Assembly (NCBI RefSeq): GCF_002999335.1
Contig: NW_020312041.1
Coordinates: 1-64,000 of the forward strand
Reading direction: 5' to 3'
Origin: Cyclospora cayetanensis
Lineage: Eukaryota > Apicomplexa > Conoidasida > Eucoccidiorida > Eimeriidae
DNA length: 64,000 nucleotides
Under the pieces are notes generated by a model. The model was not told the origin of the DNA. It worked only from the letters and a program-made list of their open reading frames with translations, and did not search any database. Below, one piece after another: positions 10,733 to 28,649 of the stretch. The position numbers and the translations under genes are program-made. The stretch's first letter is position 1. Each line of letters opens with the position of its first letter.

Positions 10733-13700
10733 TTTCCCAGCCTTTCTCTAGTGTGCTGTGGGAGGATATATGGCACGGTCTCTCACAGCAGCGGCTTCGC
10801 ATGCAATTTCAAGCCTCTCAGAACTGTAGTTGGCAATGCCATCATGTAATGCAACCTGCCTCATTCAAACCTCGACGCCTTTTTGAGTCATCTGATGCTT
10901 CCTGCTACTATGGGGTCAGCAACGAGTCTGCCGTGTCGGGTGGCCGGCACCAGCTGAATGAGAAGGATATGAGGCTGTGAACTTCAACTGTGTCTTGCAA
11001 TAAAAAATTTGAGTGGAAAGCTTTTGAGTAACAGATTTGCAGCTCAAGTGTGTGCGTAGGGAAGATGTTTGTGCAGTGACCTCTTAATTGTCACCTCTTA
11101 GGACGTCTTAACAAGAATTTGGAAGGCTTTTACACAGCTTGGCTTTGTATGCCTACATAGATAACATCAGCCCGCTTTTCTTAAAGGGCGAACTGGCTTC
11201 GTAGTAGGGCAACTCCGCCCCTGGCATGTGGTAAGGCATCAGTCAGAATCGAGGCAAAGATCTAGTAGGAAAATTGCCATGGAGCACAGCCTGTTCATTC
11301 CAAGTCTGAGGGTGTGAGCTGCTGAACGTACGACTCATTCTACCAACATCCCTGGCGATGAAGTCCCTTATGGAGCAAATGGTAGAGCTGCAGAATGCCA
11401 GCGCAAACAAGCCAATCAGTACAGCCACCTTCGACCATGCCTTGAGGTCCCGCCCTTCCTACGGCTCTCTTTTCGATGCCGCTATTGTTACAGAACACCG
11501 GGTACTAAGACGCTCTTAGGGCACTAACATAGCTCAGTTCAAATTAGTGTTTCTCTAGCTGTTGTACCAGCGTGTTTCAGGGATAGTTGACGTACAATAT
11601 TAAATATTCGTGTTACAGGTCTCACCTGGTGGCTGCCTGATCCCACACCCGTGAATCTAGAAGTTTTCACGCGGATGCATGAATTTAGTGTCCTGAAAGC
11701 AAAGGAAACCAATACGCAATTGGTATTGAACTGCGAATATTGCACTCCACATTCTTGAATCGCGCTAGGTTCCAGAAGCATTATTACACTGGAGTATCGT
11801 CATTTACCATGGTTCGGCAGGGTTGCAGCTTCACAAGCACAGCTGTCCTCCGGCATGCTACGACCACTTCATTACCACAGTAGTACCACGAAAATCGATG
11901 AAGATTTTCTTTCCACGCAATGATGAGTCTTGTGAGTGACGCAGGAAATACGCGGCCGCCAGCGCGTTTTAGCAGCATGCAGCGAGTACTTCAAATGACT
12001 TTCCATAGTCCTGCCAAGCGCACTGAGTTCCAACAGCGCTGGCCAGTGGCGTGACATTGAAAGAATTAATGACCCTGAAGCATCCTTGTGGTGCAATGAA
12101 TCATGAGGCGCATTATGATGCACAGGCCTGATGTGTTCTGAGTAGGGTGGCTTGTGAGGTCCTTGGAAAGTCCAGGCAGAGTGCTACGGATAGTGGTGAT
12201 TCTCACCCCTCACTTCTCCTGTTCGCCTCGACTGCGCATGTTTTGGCCTAGACTAGGAACCTGAAATTAGATTGCCTGGGCATGGATGGCTGCTCCTCCC
12301 TCATTGTTGATCAGCTTTCAGTTCAGAACCGCGCGCATATCTTGGCTCGTGGTGAAGTGGCGCACCACACGGAACCCTCTCGGCTGGTGTATGGATATCT
12401 TGTAAAGCTTGTTGTCGACGTCGTGCGCGCACCCTCTCTCAGCTGCCATGAAACCATTTCGTCTACACGCTGCGTAAGCTATGAAGGCGCTGTGACACTA
12501 GAAGAGACACCGATTTAATTGTCCGTTTCGTTGCCAACTGCAGTTCGTTTGACGCTGCATGCGAGCCCCTAAAAAGAGAGCTGTGGGATCAGGCTGTAGA
12601 TCCAAGACCCTTGTCCATCCCCTGCAATGAAGATACACGCTTGAGAGCTGGGCCACCACGTGAGGCTTATACTCTCAAGAGTGCAAACGAACAAGGAAGC
12701 AGAAACCTTTCCGGTATTTAAAAAGTGCGGACAGGAACAAGTGTCCAACCGGCATACAAAGGAAGTGTAGGAGAGCCATTTGCAGCGGCGCAAGAAATCA
12801 ATTAGGACTGGGTGCCTAGGAGTCTCCACTCAGCCTCCGGTGACTGAAGGCAGGCGTCTGGAACACGCGGCCATCTTTGCGCGGTGCATTTTTTCATGCT
12901 TTGCGTGCAGAGCATTTTTCTAAGTGCGGCTTAGTGGCGCATTAGCAACTTGAATATTGCCCTGCGGGAACCACTTCCTGCAAAGTTCGTTCGCGGGGAA
13001 GTCGTTGATTGGAGCGCTCGTCTGGACATTTGTGAGACGTCGCGTTCGAAAATTCGTTCTGCTTGTCCACATACCTATAGTGCTCCCTTAAATTGTTCTT
13101 GGTTGATACTGCTGCCAATGATGGGTATAGGATCTGGGGAAACTGAGAAATGTGTACGAACCAGGCATTAGCAGGACCCTAAAGCAGTCGGCGTGCATCT
13201 AAGCTTACCTGCTCATCACTTTGCATAGCAGGTGGCAGTTCTGTAAGGCTGACTTCTTCAAATGTAACAATCAATCACCCAAGCTTCCTTAGCATTGTTT
13301 TATGGGCTATAATGAGCGCCGTGATAACACGTGCATTCTGATAGCAGCCGTGGCGATACCGAATACTGCTACCAAAAGTCCTTAAATGGAACTCGCCATA
13401 ATGTGCTTTTTAGACCGTTCATTGGCTGCCCCTTGTTACGGATCGCAAATAATGGTGGGTGCAGAGTGTTGCTGAATGATTGTCTCTAATCGTGTATACC
13501 TCTGGGCGCACTTACAAGCCATTTCAAAGGAAGAAGATGTACTCCGCGAACGCCCAGGTTTTTACTTGCTTCCCTGAGCATATCGGCCTGCACTGGCCGA
13601 ATACTTTGCATATCCCAATGGGTATGCAAACGCGGGCCTGCGCTTATTCAAAATCCTTTAGTCCACCAAGGAAGTCCCGACTGTCAAAAAATGTAAACGC

Positions 13701-16700
13701 AAAGCTGATTTTGCCTTGCTTCTACGTTAAGGAAGTGCCAGTCCAGTCCAGTCCTGGTGTACGTGGGCGTCGATGGCTTGCTACACTAATACCGTGGCAC
13801 CAGCATCATCAGGCACTCATTTCCCACGAGATTCTCTGATCTGGAATCTTTTCCGATGGTTGCGTTCAGCAGAGGCTACAGAAACCGAGGAGCTGACTTT
13901 AATGGTGTAAATGGCCGAAATTTCATTAGTGTCACTCATTGTCTTACTTTTCGTTGAACCTCAGCCAAAGCTTGGAGCGAGAAGGTACTCTCAAACGATT
14001 ACCTTGCATCAATACCGTTGTCTCAGCTCCTACACTCTGTGTCACCAGGTCACGCTTCTCTCAACGACAACGTATTGGTGTATGACTGCTAGGCGTTTAT
14101 TCGGATTGGCGTGGCTTACGGCATACGTCCGCTGCATCTGTCAAAGAGCGCATTTTACGCCAAGTATTATGGATCAGCCAAAATTCCTTAAAGCGTCCAT
14201 TCAGGGCATTTGCTTCGGTGAGGCAGTGCCAGCCAGAGCTGATCAACTCATTAGTCTTCGCAGCCAGTCGGCGGTACAATTACAACTAAGGAAATATTTC
14301 ATTTAGGAAGGAGACTTTGGAAAAGGAAATTATCTTTCCTGGACGCATAGCGGCGTATGCTACCCCAATCGCTCCCACGCAGCTCGGTTTCGACGATACC
14401 TACAAACTGGTGCAGAATCCAGATACCTTCATGATGCGATGGCCGCCAAGTCATATAGTAGAGCATAATTCTAGCTTACATCAACAACCGCGGTCCTCAT
14501 CAGGGTATTCCCCGCTAGAGGCAATCTCATGCGCGGATAAACATACATTGATATATAAGTGGTAGACATGCGTTCAGTCTCTTGTCGCTCTCTGCATGGA
14601 TATAAGAGTCAACAGAAACGTTACTTTAGAAAGCTTGTACATCCCGGATTAAGGGAAGTGTGACTCACATGATTTCATTGAAGTCGCTGCTATACAGGAG
14701 CGCAAATATACACAGAATCCAACACACCTCACGGTCATTTAATCCCACTCCAATATGGCATATTTCAGCAATCTTGCTGTAGGCAGGGCACAGAAACATA
14801 TTTGAAAGCTGACAATTGGTTTTTGTAGATGGTGAAGTGTATTGTTAATCAGTCTAGCGGAAGGATTGCTGAGAAAGGCCCCAGAGCACGAAGAGTCATA
14901 TCCGATGCGTCTCAGTGGGAAGGTAATAAAACCGACTGCAATACATAAAGTCGAATTTTGGTGCTCTGAGGCGCGAACAAACTCTGAAGCTTGCGTATTC
15001 CGACGTTTGCTTTGCGAGGAGTGTCGACAAAGTAGCGTTTAAGTAATTCTCAGCATGAAACTCTATGAGCCCATACTTGTTCGTGTGCTACGCGGTCCAC
15101 TCTAACGCGCGCGTAGTCCATACGTTTTTTGCCGCAGTAGCAGAAGCCCTATGACCTAGTACATGTAGGTGATTCCATCTACAAAAATTGCAGTCATGAA
15201 GATGAGCTTAGTGGAATCGATATCATCAGAACGGAGAGTCCAAATGCATTTCTGGTCCATGCAATTTTTTGTGCCTTTGAATGTCTGCTTCTAGGCATAG
15301 CTTGCGCTTCAAACGGTGTTGCATGCTCAGCACCAGGTGCTCCCATTTCTTATTCTGTGCCATCTTTCCCACTTCAGGCTGGGCGAAAAACTAGCAGTAG
15401 CTTTGGGGAAATAATGAATTTCCAGATGGGGCATTGGACTCCAACGGGGATTGCTGCCGCGCCATGTGTCTCCATGTAACTGCAGGATGCATTACTGTGA
15501 AGTGAAAAAAATGGCCATCATATAAAAAGTACTTCATAGCTCGGGCTCTGAGGATGATATGCTTTTTGGCTTCGATCTGCCTTTCGGCCCAGGGGTCCGA
15601 CGCACGTGAAGTAGCCTGCAGGCCGAAGTGCTATTCTACTTTGCATCCGTGATTAGATTCAGCCTCATAGTTGGATTATCGAAATGTGAAATCACCACAG
15701 GGAAAATGCAATCAAGGTACATTGCTTGAGCCATGCTGCCTTTTATGGCATCCACGCAAACTAGATGTTATCGCCAGCATGCAGAAAGAGGTGCGGGCGA
15801 AATAAGTGCCGAGCGATCCATGTATGCCTGTCTCTAAAAACTCGAAATCACGGCAAATAATGCTTCGTCTGCTGCTTCCTGGAGGCATTGTTAGATTAAA
15901 GACTTTCCATGTAAAATGGAGCGGCAATAATGTCCAAGATTTGCCTTGTTCTAATAGCTGACCCTGAACATACGGTCACTGTCTCTTGTATATCTTTGCA
16001 GCCTACTATACACGACCGGAAGAATTCTGGCTTGAATAGCGAGAAAACAATATAGAAACCGTCACAGGCAACCTTTGTGCACACATGTATTGGATGGGCC
16101 TCCATAGCTACCTTCTACTGCAGTAGTAATACAACAATTAAGATATGCAGAATCGGCGATTCGGTTTAGGTGCTCGCATCGGCATTTTGGTGGGGAGTAC
16201 ATCTAGGCTCAAAACAGCAAAATCAACGCCGTTTGCCTGTGCATTCTTTGTTATGCGCGACTCAGTGAAAATGCTCTAAGTGCTTGAAGAATGCAGGGAC
16301 GCACGCTGTGACGCTCCACGTATGATGTACATCGGGGGGCAACCAGACACTACGAAAGTAAGGTGAAACTTATTGGGTGCCATTCCAGGAAAGCTGTCGG
16401 CTTCTCCTTTCTCAAGCTGGAGAATGTCACCCACTAAATACTACATGACTACTAGTAGGAAGGGATGTGGGCCCTAGACATTCCGAAGAGGCCTGAGAGG
16501 CTCAATTGCACGGTCAACAGACAGAGCAGCTCAAGGACAGCCAGCTGCCCTGCTGCCCCGGTGCATCACTTCACAGAGCCAGGGCACCAGTCGCAACGGA
16601 TTCTGCCAATAGAGCATATTGGTTACTGTGTGTTGTACTCGAGCCTCCTCGGCACGACAAAGTAGAAACTGCTCTCGGTGTGCACGTGTGGGAATCCCAA

Positions 16701-17420
16701 ACCCGATGATCATTCTACTTACGCCTAGGGGGAGCCTCAGCAAAATCAATCTTGAGGATCAAGCAATCGCTTCCCTCTTTGATATTCAATTAAAAGTTTT
16801 CCGAGAATCGCCATTAAGGTTAATCACGTTTGTGCGGTTTTTGAGATGGCTGCAACATGACTCCGTCAGACCCCAGCAGCAATATCAAGTCTATGCGCCA
16901 CCAGATTCGATTTAATTCCTCAAGGAAAAAGCCAATTGTATGCACATCCAACACTTAGGGACTGTGTAGTGGAAGATTATCGCTGTGTGCACTCGTGTAA
17001 GTCAAGTTTGGCCTCACGGGTAATAGCTTCCTCATTGGCCCAGGGCACGTCAGTGCCGCTTGAACTGCAAACAACCAACTGATAGATGAGGCTTTTTTTT
17101 AAAAAAAAAATTTGCTCATTTCTCAGCCCAGTCAACATATAATCTCACTTTCGTTGAGCCTAAATGTGGGGGAATAGATGGAGCAATAGTACGGAGATCT
17201 ACCCAACTCTGGAGCAACATACTTCCACACACTGTAGTGACGCAAGTCCCTTTTAGCCTGTGCCATAGGAGAGTATGCATCTGCAATGACTATCTGTAGG
17301 TCTGACGGTCCTGATAGACTATCGACGTGCAGGAGCCAGCCTTTTAAGGCATCAATGCTTAAAGCGGGCCTTGGGCCTGCAAAGTAAGCAGATGGAAGTG
17401 CAGTACAGTCGCCTTACGAG

Positions 17421-17536
17421 GTACCTCCAAAAGGGGAGATGGGCAGCTAGGGTGAGCCTAGATGCATTCTCTAGGCAGTATGAGCATTCACGACTGGTCG
17501 CATGTAATGTCTTGAGTACAGGCACAGAACAATGCG
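17421..17536. repeat. dispersed repeat B, copy 2
   Basis: This is the better-preserved partner of 1268-1379: an aggggaga block, cattctctaggcagta, gcattcac, and a terminal gcacagaacaatgcg. Orientation is the same as in copy 1. Confidence 0.4.
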
Positions 17537-18499
17537 TTTCGTTGTAATCAGCAAATATCACTCTTCATCAACGAGGCATACTATCAGACACAGTCATTGT
17601 TCAATTCTTTACTATTCCTTGATTTAAAAACTATTTGAGTGTAAATATACACAATATAGCTTGGCACACATGTTTTACTCCTTTGGAAAGCACATTTTCG
17701 CACACTTCATACCTGTGCGTCGCCGTCTATACCAACCACATGCAAAACAGCGGAAGGAGTCCACCTTATTGTTCATCCAAACGCAGGTAGAACGCAACAA
17801 AGTTTGAGCGCGAAGACAGCGGGCATTAGCGCGTTAATAGAAACAGAAATAAAGGGATGAACATAGTGGCCAACAGCGAGCAAGGACTAGCCCCACAAAC
17901 GCAGCGGCACTAAGGCTCGATACCAGCTAATTCCTGAAATGTCATATCGTCCTGGTGCGCAAGAAGAGGAGTTTCAAAAAAATATGAAGAAAATCAAAAT
18001 GCCCGAGTTCAGGAGTGTGTCCTCCCCTCATTCAGCAGTACCTGCATGTCAGTACAATCAGTGCATGCAGCATAGTCGATTTTTTCAGGTCCCAAAAAGT
18101 GGCATTGGCACGAATGCAGACAACATACATAAGAGTTGCCCTGCGCCTAAATTCAAATGCAGAGGATACTTGAGCAATAATCGAGATATTTCAGAGTAAG
18201 ATCTATTTCCCGTCCACTGCTAGTAGTCTTGTTAGCCAGGCAGAATTGCAGTTATTCTCAGACAACGATTTCTGGCATCTGCCCCTTCGTCAGCCATTGA
18301 TGCTGTCAGTAGTCACTTTCATTCAACTGGAAGGCCTCGTCTAGCGTGTTATCGACGCTCAATAGTCGTTTAAGCCATCCCTTCAACGGCCTTGTATGGA
18401 TCCTCCGCCTCCACAAGGTTTGTCTGCTTGGGCGGCAAATTTTGCGAATTGTATACGAAGTTTTATATTTCGGTAGAAAGTCAATGTTGATAGTTTCAA

Positions 18500-19300
18500 A
18501 GAGCTTCCGACCCTTGTTGAAATCCATAAATTAGGGAACGGCAATCACTCGTGAGAAGATCGCAAGTGTTCTTGTCCCCTGTCCGCCAACGTTTTTGTCT
18601 GGTCACCTTCCGGTGCACTTTGTACACCCTACCTGTGGGCCAAGAATCAATTTTTTGATTCGAAAGCAACCTCGGCTTACCATAATTCAGTGCTTGTCTG
18701 CATTGACTTCTGCGCATGCAGTCACTTGCACCGAGCAACTTTCGTTTAAATCGTTCCGCCGCTGGGGGTGGCTTCTGACTCTGGACTACCAGCTGCAGGC
18801 CCTAGTCGGAAAGAGGCTCCTGGTGTGGACCAGGAATGCGGGAGAGCATCTAGCAGCTGACTGTACCGATGTAGTACAGGCCGGCTCAGCCCGACGAAGA
18901 ACGTTGATTTAAGCAAGGGGGTTTTTGTGAGCCTGGAGTTGCAGACACTGCAGAAGAATGCATTGTATGCAATCCATCTGTCCAATGGCATGATGGTGCT
19001 CTGCAGTGATTATGAGAAAAAGCAGGCAAGCCATAGAGGAGTGCCCGAACACAAAGGGAGGATGCAATGGATGAGATGGGTAGGTTATCTGAGTCTTTCG
19101 GCAACATTGGTGTTATCCTTATCCTTGATCTCTGGGGGTCCAACAGTATAGTCTGTGGTCAAATTAAACAAAATCCCTCAAGAAACCGGACGGCCATGCA
19201 AAGGGCCAGGTCTAAGAAAGTTGCGCAGTTTGAGCTGCTGGCAATCTGGGTATGACAGTGTATACTCCTCTGCCACAGGACGCATTCCAGACTCCCAGAG
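18500..19300 (-). mobile_element. Ty3/gypsy integrase relic (minus strand)
   Basis: Reading the minus strand downward from 19300, pieces of a chromovirus-like integrase appear in the right order but in different frames with stops. First comes the end of the zinc-binding region and the linker (CQQLK, then RPGPLHG). Next is the start of the catalytic core (NLTTDYTVGPPEIKDKDN). Then a core segment (YSQLLDALPHSW followed by TPGASFR), and at 18690-18590 the post-core module with a GRVYKVHRKVTR-like segment. That last segment matches the equivalent part of the plus-strand element at 39290-39340 in both DNA and protein. The order and spacing are those of a Ty3/gypsy pol 3' end. Frameshifts and stops make it a dead copy. 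No long terminal repeats were located. Confidence 0.6.
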
Positions 19301-22300
19301 GGATCATAAAAGCCTTACCATTGTATAGTGAATACCATTATGGCCCGACAAGGCATGATCATGCGTGTTGCGCAAATCGGCCTCGAGGAGAGAAGTCGAA
19401 ATGCACAAAAGGCGAAGTGCTCGCCTTAATAAGAACAGCAGCAGGCCATCCTGAGCACCAAAGCTCCATACTTTCGCCACTCTAAATTCTCTTCGGTGAA
19501 AGTGGCGGATGCGTGGATGTCACAAGCATACAACTCCCCCAACACCGATAAAACCTATGAAGTACCATAGACAAGTGTGCTTGCGTTGCACAAAAGTGAA
19601 CTTTGAGTGTCCCGGGAGAGCGTCGGCAATTATGTTCTTGCCTTTGCTTTTCTTCCATTAAAGTCGTACTGCAGGAGGCACTCAAACCAGCGCACAACTC
19701 CAATGCTACCTAAGTCTTTACAACCTTTGTAGGTTGCATGAGACCAATTATTGGTTAGGGCAGCAAAATGGCGCGTACATAAGTAGTGCCGGTATTTTAC
19801 CACTTCTCAACGCAACGCACGAAATTACTTCCACCGGTCGGCATGCCGGTGCTCGGCTTCGGTGAAGCGATGAGGATAGCAAGCGATACTTTGTCTTTTT
19901 TGGAAAAATCAAATTTGGCTAGCAACGAGAAGCTTTCACCGCTACGCCAGTAGCATTTGCTGAATGGAAGGAAAGACGCTAAGCACCGAGCAGCCGAAGT
20001 ACCTGAGGAGTTGCAGGGCGGCCGATAAGCGTTCTTGCTGTGGCACCATCCTCCGGTGTAAAGGTCATAGACTGCGTTTCCTGAACTTACTTAAAGAAAC
20101 GATGATCAGAGCAAAAGCAAGAAATCAAATTCTGGGAATACGATGCAGGCTTACAGGACTTCGCAGCGTTCTTGCTGGTGCTTTAGGGTAAAGCGCACGT
20201 CTGGATTGATTCGACTTTCGCAGGATCTGGTTCTATTCCTACAGCCGACGAGCAGAAACTCAAAGAAAAAAATGATCTTAGGGACAGCTAACGCTTTTAT
20301 GCATTCTCATACCAATGCGTGTTCCGTAACAGCCGAAGAGCACCCCATAGATGCTGTAGCTGTTTTCGAATGCTTCGGCAAAGTGACAAGACGTCGACCA
20401 TGTACAGAGCCATAAAGTCCTTATAAGCCTTATTACAATGCGACATACAGGTATATTTGTATTTTCCAGTGCGAGCGTGGAACACCACTTGGTGCCTGTC
20501 GTTAAGCAAGTGAGGGTTCGTACGCAAGCACTTGTGAAGGCGAATGCCAAGGAGCACCCTGCTACTTGTCAAACCAGCTGCCAAGATAAAACAGATGAGA
20601 CCTATACTCTGAAAATTCTTGTTTGGGGGCTTTAAGCTGAAGCACATGTGCTACCGTCTGCCCATTTTCGACACCCACACCGAGAATTGCCGAAAGGCCC
20701 TCGTCAACTCCTCTTTTTCCTTTGCAAAAAATGAGCCGCTCGCAGCTCAATCTCTTCATGGTCTACCGGCTTCCGACACCGCGCAACATAGCTTGGGCCT
20801 GACTAGGGGACTAACTCAATACGATGCCCTGGACGACCAGCAGCTTACCAGCCTGCTTACAGCTGCTCATAAGCACTCCCCCCTTATCCCCCTTGATATC
20901 CGCTCACTCGTTCTGTTCCTCAGCTAAAGATTTGATCGAAGTCCCTGGAAATTGGACCTAATGGAAAGCCACAAAGACGAGTTGCATGCTTAAAGTTGTC
21001 TTCCCTTACTAAACTGCTGAGCAGGTAGCACAGAGACTCTGCCTCATCTTGTTTAGGTACCAACTCTACCCCACTCACCATAGAAGCACTGTACATCGTT
21101 CAGAAGACCAGGCGTTGCCTCTTTCTAATGCATCCAGGCATACTGACGGTTTTAGTGCGCAGCTATGTTCGCATGCGCGCCACTTTATTGGGTCACTCGT
21201 TGCATATGTACGATTATGTAATGACGCAGGGATGCGGCACAGAAGTCTTGGACCATGCTACTAGGACCCAATCTTACTACGAATAGCACGTAGCTGCCGA
21301 AGCCTTGGCATTCCGTGTGTCCTCCAATCCATAAGCAAGCCTGAGCTTATGGAAGGTGATAAGGAGTGAGCAAGTAGTCTGAACGTCTACGCTGTCTCCT
21401 CGGGTGATAGATCTGCTTTACATCCAGTGTGCAACCATGCTGGCAATTCTCGACCATTCATGTGAGCTTGTGTAAGCATAGAATTGACCCGAGGTGGGCC
21501 CCCAACAGAAGCTCTTTTCTCTGTAGCTTCCTCCACTGCGTCAAAGCCAGCGTGGGGAACTGTGTGTTTTCTTGATGCGCTTTTTTTGCTTCATGATCAG
21601 CCTGCTTGCGGTGACCCGCGTCCCGTCAGTCAAGCTTTGACTTTATTTGCTTGCGCTTGCAGCTCCTAGTTTTATGGCTCAATATGCCAAAATAGAATGT
21701 AATTTGCTGGGGGACTGTTCTGCACTGCTTAGGAGCACGAAATCCCTCTGGTTCTACTTTGGCATTTACGCTGTAAGCTAGGGCGCAAAGGCACAGCCCC
21801 GATATCCACTGGTTCTAAATCCCGAAAATGCTCTTCCTTCGCTGCTGGAGACGCAGGAATTATCCTGCTTTGCTCCTGAAACCAGAAGTGCTCTATCATT
21901 CGTGTAGACCCCTCGGCCCGGTGTGTGGTATTTGAGTCGTTGTCCAGCGTACGACCACCCAATGTGAACCTCGAGAATACTTGAGGCGAACCAATGAGAA
22001 AGCAACTGACCCTCTGATTTGTGGCTTTAGCAAAGCAAATTCTTGGTATGGAGTTCTACTGCTAATCTCATTGCTTCAGCTCTCTCGATCAGCCCAAAGT
22101 TGCGGCTGAGGCAATCTCGGCATGAAGAAATGTGTCAGGAGCCACATAAGGGTTCTTCAGTCAGTATTTGCTGCAGGCAGATGACTTTTGCTTCATGACT
22201 AGAGCCACCGCTGAAGTGCTTATATCTTCAATAGACAGACCACAGGGACCACTCGTTCCTCTTTATCTATGGATTACGAAGCAAGTTACGCCTCCAATTT

Positions 22301-22599
22301 GCTGACGAAATCTTCGAGTACTTGCTATCCTTGCTGGAGTAACCTCGTCGACGCCTAATGGCTTTCTGCCATACGGGAAGCTACTGTATCACACTGGCTT
22401 GCAGGCGGGCCTCTACATGCACAACGAGCGTTGTGCTACTGCCCACGTCCATCGCCAGATGGTTTGTGTAGCACGTTGTTGCCAAATAAATCAAATCATT
22501 AGATTAGCAAACTACTTGATACTCGCGGTTTCCTGTATTGTCACAGCACTGGAACATTGAGGAGAAGGAGATAGGGAAGCTTCTTTTGGAGGGCTAACG
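19301..22599. other. stretch with no supported gene
   Basis: Open frames up to 116 codons occur on both strands near 20140-20930, but they overlap one another in several frames and carry no domain I recognise. The lower part, up to about 19500, may still belong to the decayed retroelement, whose upstream pol regions would lie here on the minus strand; I could not find clear RT motifs. Confidence 0.4.
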
Positions 22600-22603
22600 A
22601 AGA

Positions 22604-22776
22604 CATCGTCATTTATTATTGTGTTTTGGAGAAAAAGTATCATTCTATGGGGAAGCAAGAGGTGATACCCCCTATTTTCTTACGGAGTACATCACTATCG
22701 TCTATACAGCGCTTCAAAAAATACAATGTAGAATCGCTCATGACGATCCACTGATATGCCACCACCATAATATCAC
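22604..22776 (+). other. orphan exon-like frame resembling AP-4 mu longin domain
   Basis: The frame reads LLLCFGEKVSFYGEARGD, then TEYITIVYTALQK, then DDPLICHHHNIT, and stops at a good donor (cac followed by gtacgt at 22777). It resembles the N-terminal longin region of medium adaptin subunits. In AP-4 mu that region has a short beta strand, an RGD-like FRGD turn, a helix, and an HHH stretch before an aromatic strand. No ATG is found for it and there is no room for the roughly 350-residue mu homology domain before DDX41 begins at 23431. A frame at 22990-23188 (YYKARTLRPNDFSES onward) is also open and coding-like, but I could not link it. It may be a broken gene copy, a short novel gene, or chance. 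Confidence 0.25.
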
Positions 22777-23430
22777 GTACGTCAACATGCAGGGCCGAGC
22801 GAGAAAAGGCACAGCGCGCTGGCATGCGTCCGCGTGTGCAAGTTGATGACCTCCACTTAGCAGAAATAAGTCTTGAAATAATATATGTATGATACTGGAA
22901 AGTGGCCTTAATGGTTAAAATATCCACAATTCTAGGGGATCTTTGGGCGCTGTCTACGTCGTGGGGCTTACTTTTTCCTGCATGCAACAAGGCAGAAGGC
23001 CACAAGTGGGGAGGTACTACAAAGCGAGGACATTGCGTCCGAATGACTTTTCGGAATCCTTTGAAGATGGGATGCTGTACTTTCAAGCCCCAGAGCTTCC
23101 TGTATGGGGGGGACGCGCCCACAGTACCATTATTCACATAGTGTCAACTGCGCGGAAGGAAAACCGAGACTGCTTTTCTTTCTTTTAGCCGTATTCCTCT
23201 TCCTCGGTGCACATCTATATGAACTCTGCTGTAAACTCATTTCCACAAATATTCAAAATTCCATTACTTGGACCTTTGGCATACCGCTTATGCAGAAAGC
23301 GCGGCATAGGTATATGAACCCTTCGTCGCCCTAGTAGATCCCCCTTTGCCCGAGCTGTGCAGAGAAGTCCCATTTTTCCGTCTTACTTAATCGCATCTCC
23401 TCGGTCCCGGAGCAGGCTAAGCGTTGCTCG

Positions 23431-27690
<4,260 letters not shown>

Positions 27691-28649
27691 TGCCATTCTT
27701 TGTTGGTTATCTCCCGCCCGATTCACGTGCAGTTAACTGGGATCGAGCTTAAGCTTCAGGATGCCTTTGTATAGTCATTGATTGTTTGGCGTTAATTAGC
27801 GTTGGTAACTCTTGCTAGAGAGGATACCTGAATAGTAATACAAGGATAATGCTGAGGTAGCACGACATAATTTTTTTTGTACAACTCCGCTCCCTAAAAG
27901 TCTGTTTTTGGTCGACTCTGGCATTGTAATTGTAACTACCTAATGTTTTGGGAATTGCAAAACCAAGTCAATCCTTTTCTTTTAGAGGGATTCAAAATCT
28001 TTCTCTTCATGAATTATAAATCGAAGTTTCTACTAGAACTTTCAATTTGGATTTTCAAACATGCTACGGCTTCGTGATGGCTCCTCCCCACTAAAGCCGA
28101 TGTAGCAAAACACTATGTACAGAATTCATCGCTTGACGCCCTCAGTACTGCTCTCGACTACTGCATGTCCCCTATTGACCCGCAGGCGTCCAGCAGCCCC
28201 TGCGGTGGCAGACGCAAGAGAAAGGAAGCTTTTTGCCGCGCTGCCACCTGTAAAACCGTTTGTTTTGACAGTTGCTAGCTATCGGAGATTAATCATCGAA
28301 GAATAGAGCAAACGATCTGTCTGGCTTGTTGCCGAGCTTAGAAGTGTGGCGTGCATAGGTGCTTCATTTTCAAAGCAGCAAGCCTATGGGGGCTGGGTCG
28401 TTTAGTCCACTTCCAGCTTGTCAGTGTTTGAATGATAGATCTGGTGAATAGACCCCTCTTTTTTGTTAGAAGCGGAGACTAACGGGCCTTACTTATAGTG
28501 TTTGTTGCAAAGTGGACGACACACGCGAGATGCCATGCCCTGGCTTGTGTCAAGAAATGTCGGTGCTCTTCTGAATGATCTTTATTCCCTGACCCCAAGA
28601 GATAGTGGAACATATGTGCGCTAGCGAGCACTAATGAAATGAAGTGGGT
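27691..28649. other. intergenic region between convergent genes
   Basis: This lies between the stop codon of DDX41 and the stop codon of the minus-strand cysteine-rich gene, so it should hold both 3' untranslated regions. I see no convincing open frame and no dependable polyadenylation signal. Confidence 0.5.

Larger units (their letters stand above)
7466..18499. other. 11-kb stretch with no supported gene
   Basis: Both strands have many stop codons and no open frame shows a family motif or consistent splice-linked exons. The largest frames (119 codons at 13480-13839, 131 codons at 13911-14306) have no recognisable domain. A 61-base imperfect tandem repeat lies at 10612-10732 and a small hairpin at 9583-9603. 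A run of eight T followed by ten A lies at about 17093-17110. Dispersed repeat B recurs at 17421-17536. Small or very fragmented genes could be missed. Confidence 0.45.

Noticed and set aside
13911..14306. A possible third retroelement piece or small gene (131-codon frame from an ATG).
   Set aside because: One short segment vaguely recalls an integrase zinc region, but no second block follows in order and the composition looks random.
22640..23137. A 165-codon minus-strand frame upstream of DDX41.
   Set aside because: It begins with GTG, has no domain, and overlaps a plus-strand frame that looks more protein-like.
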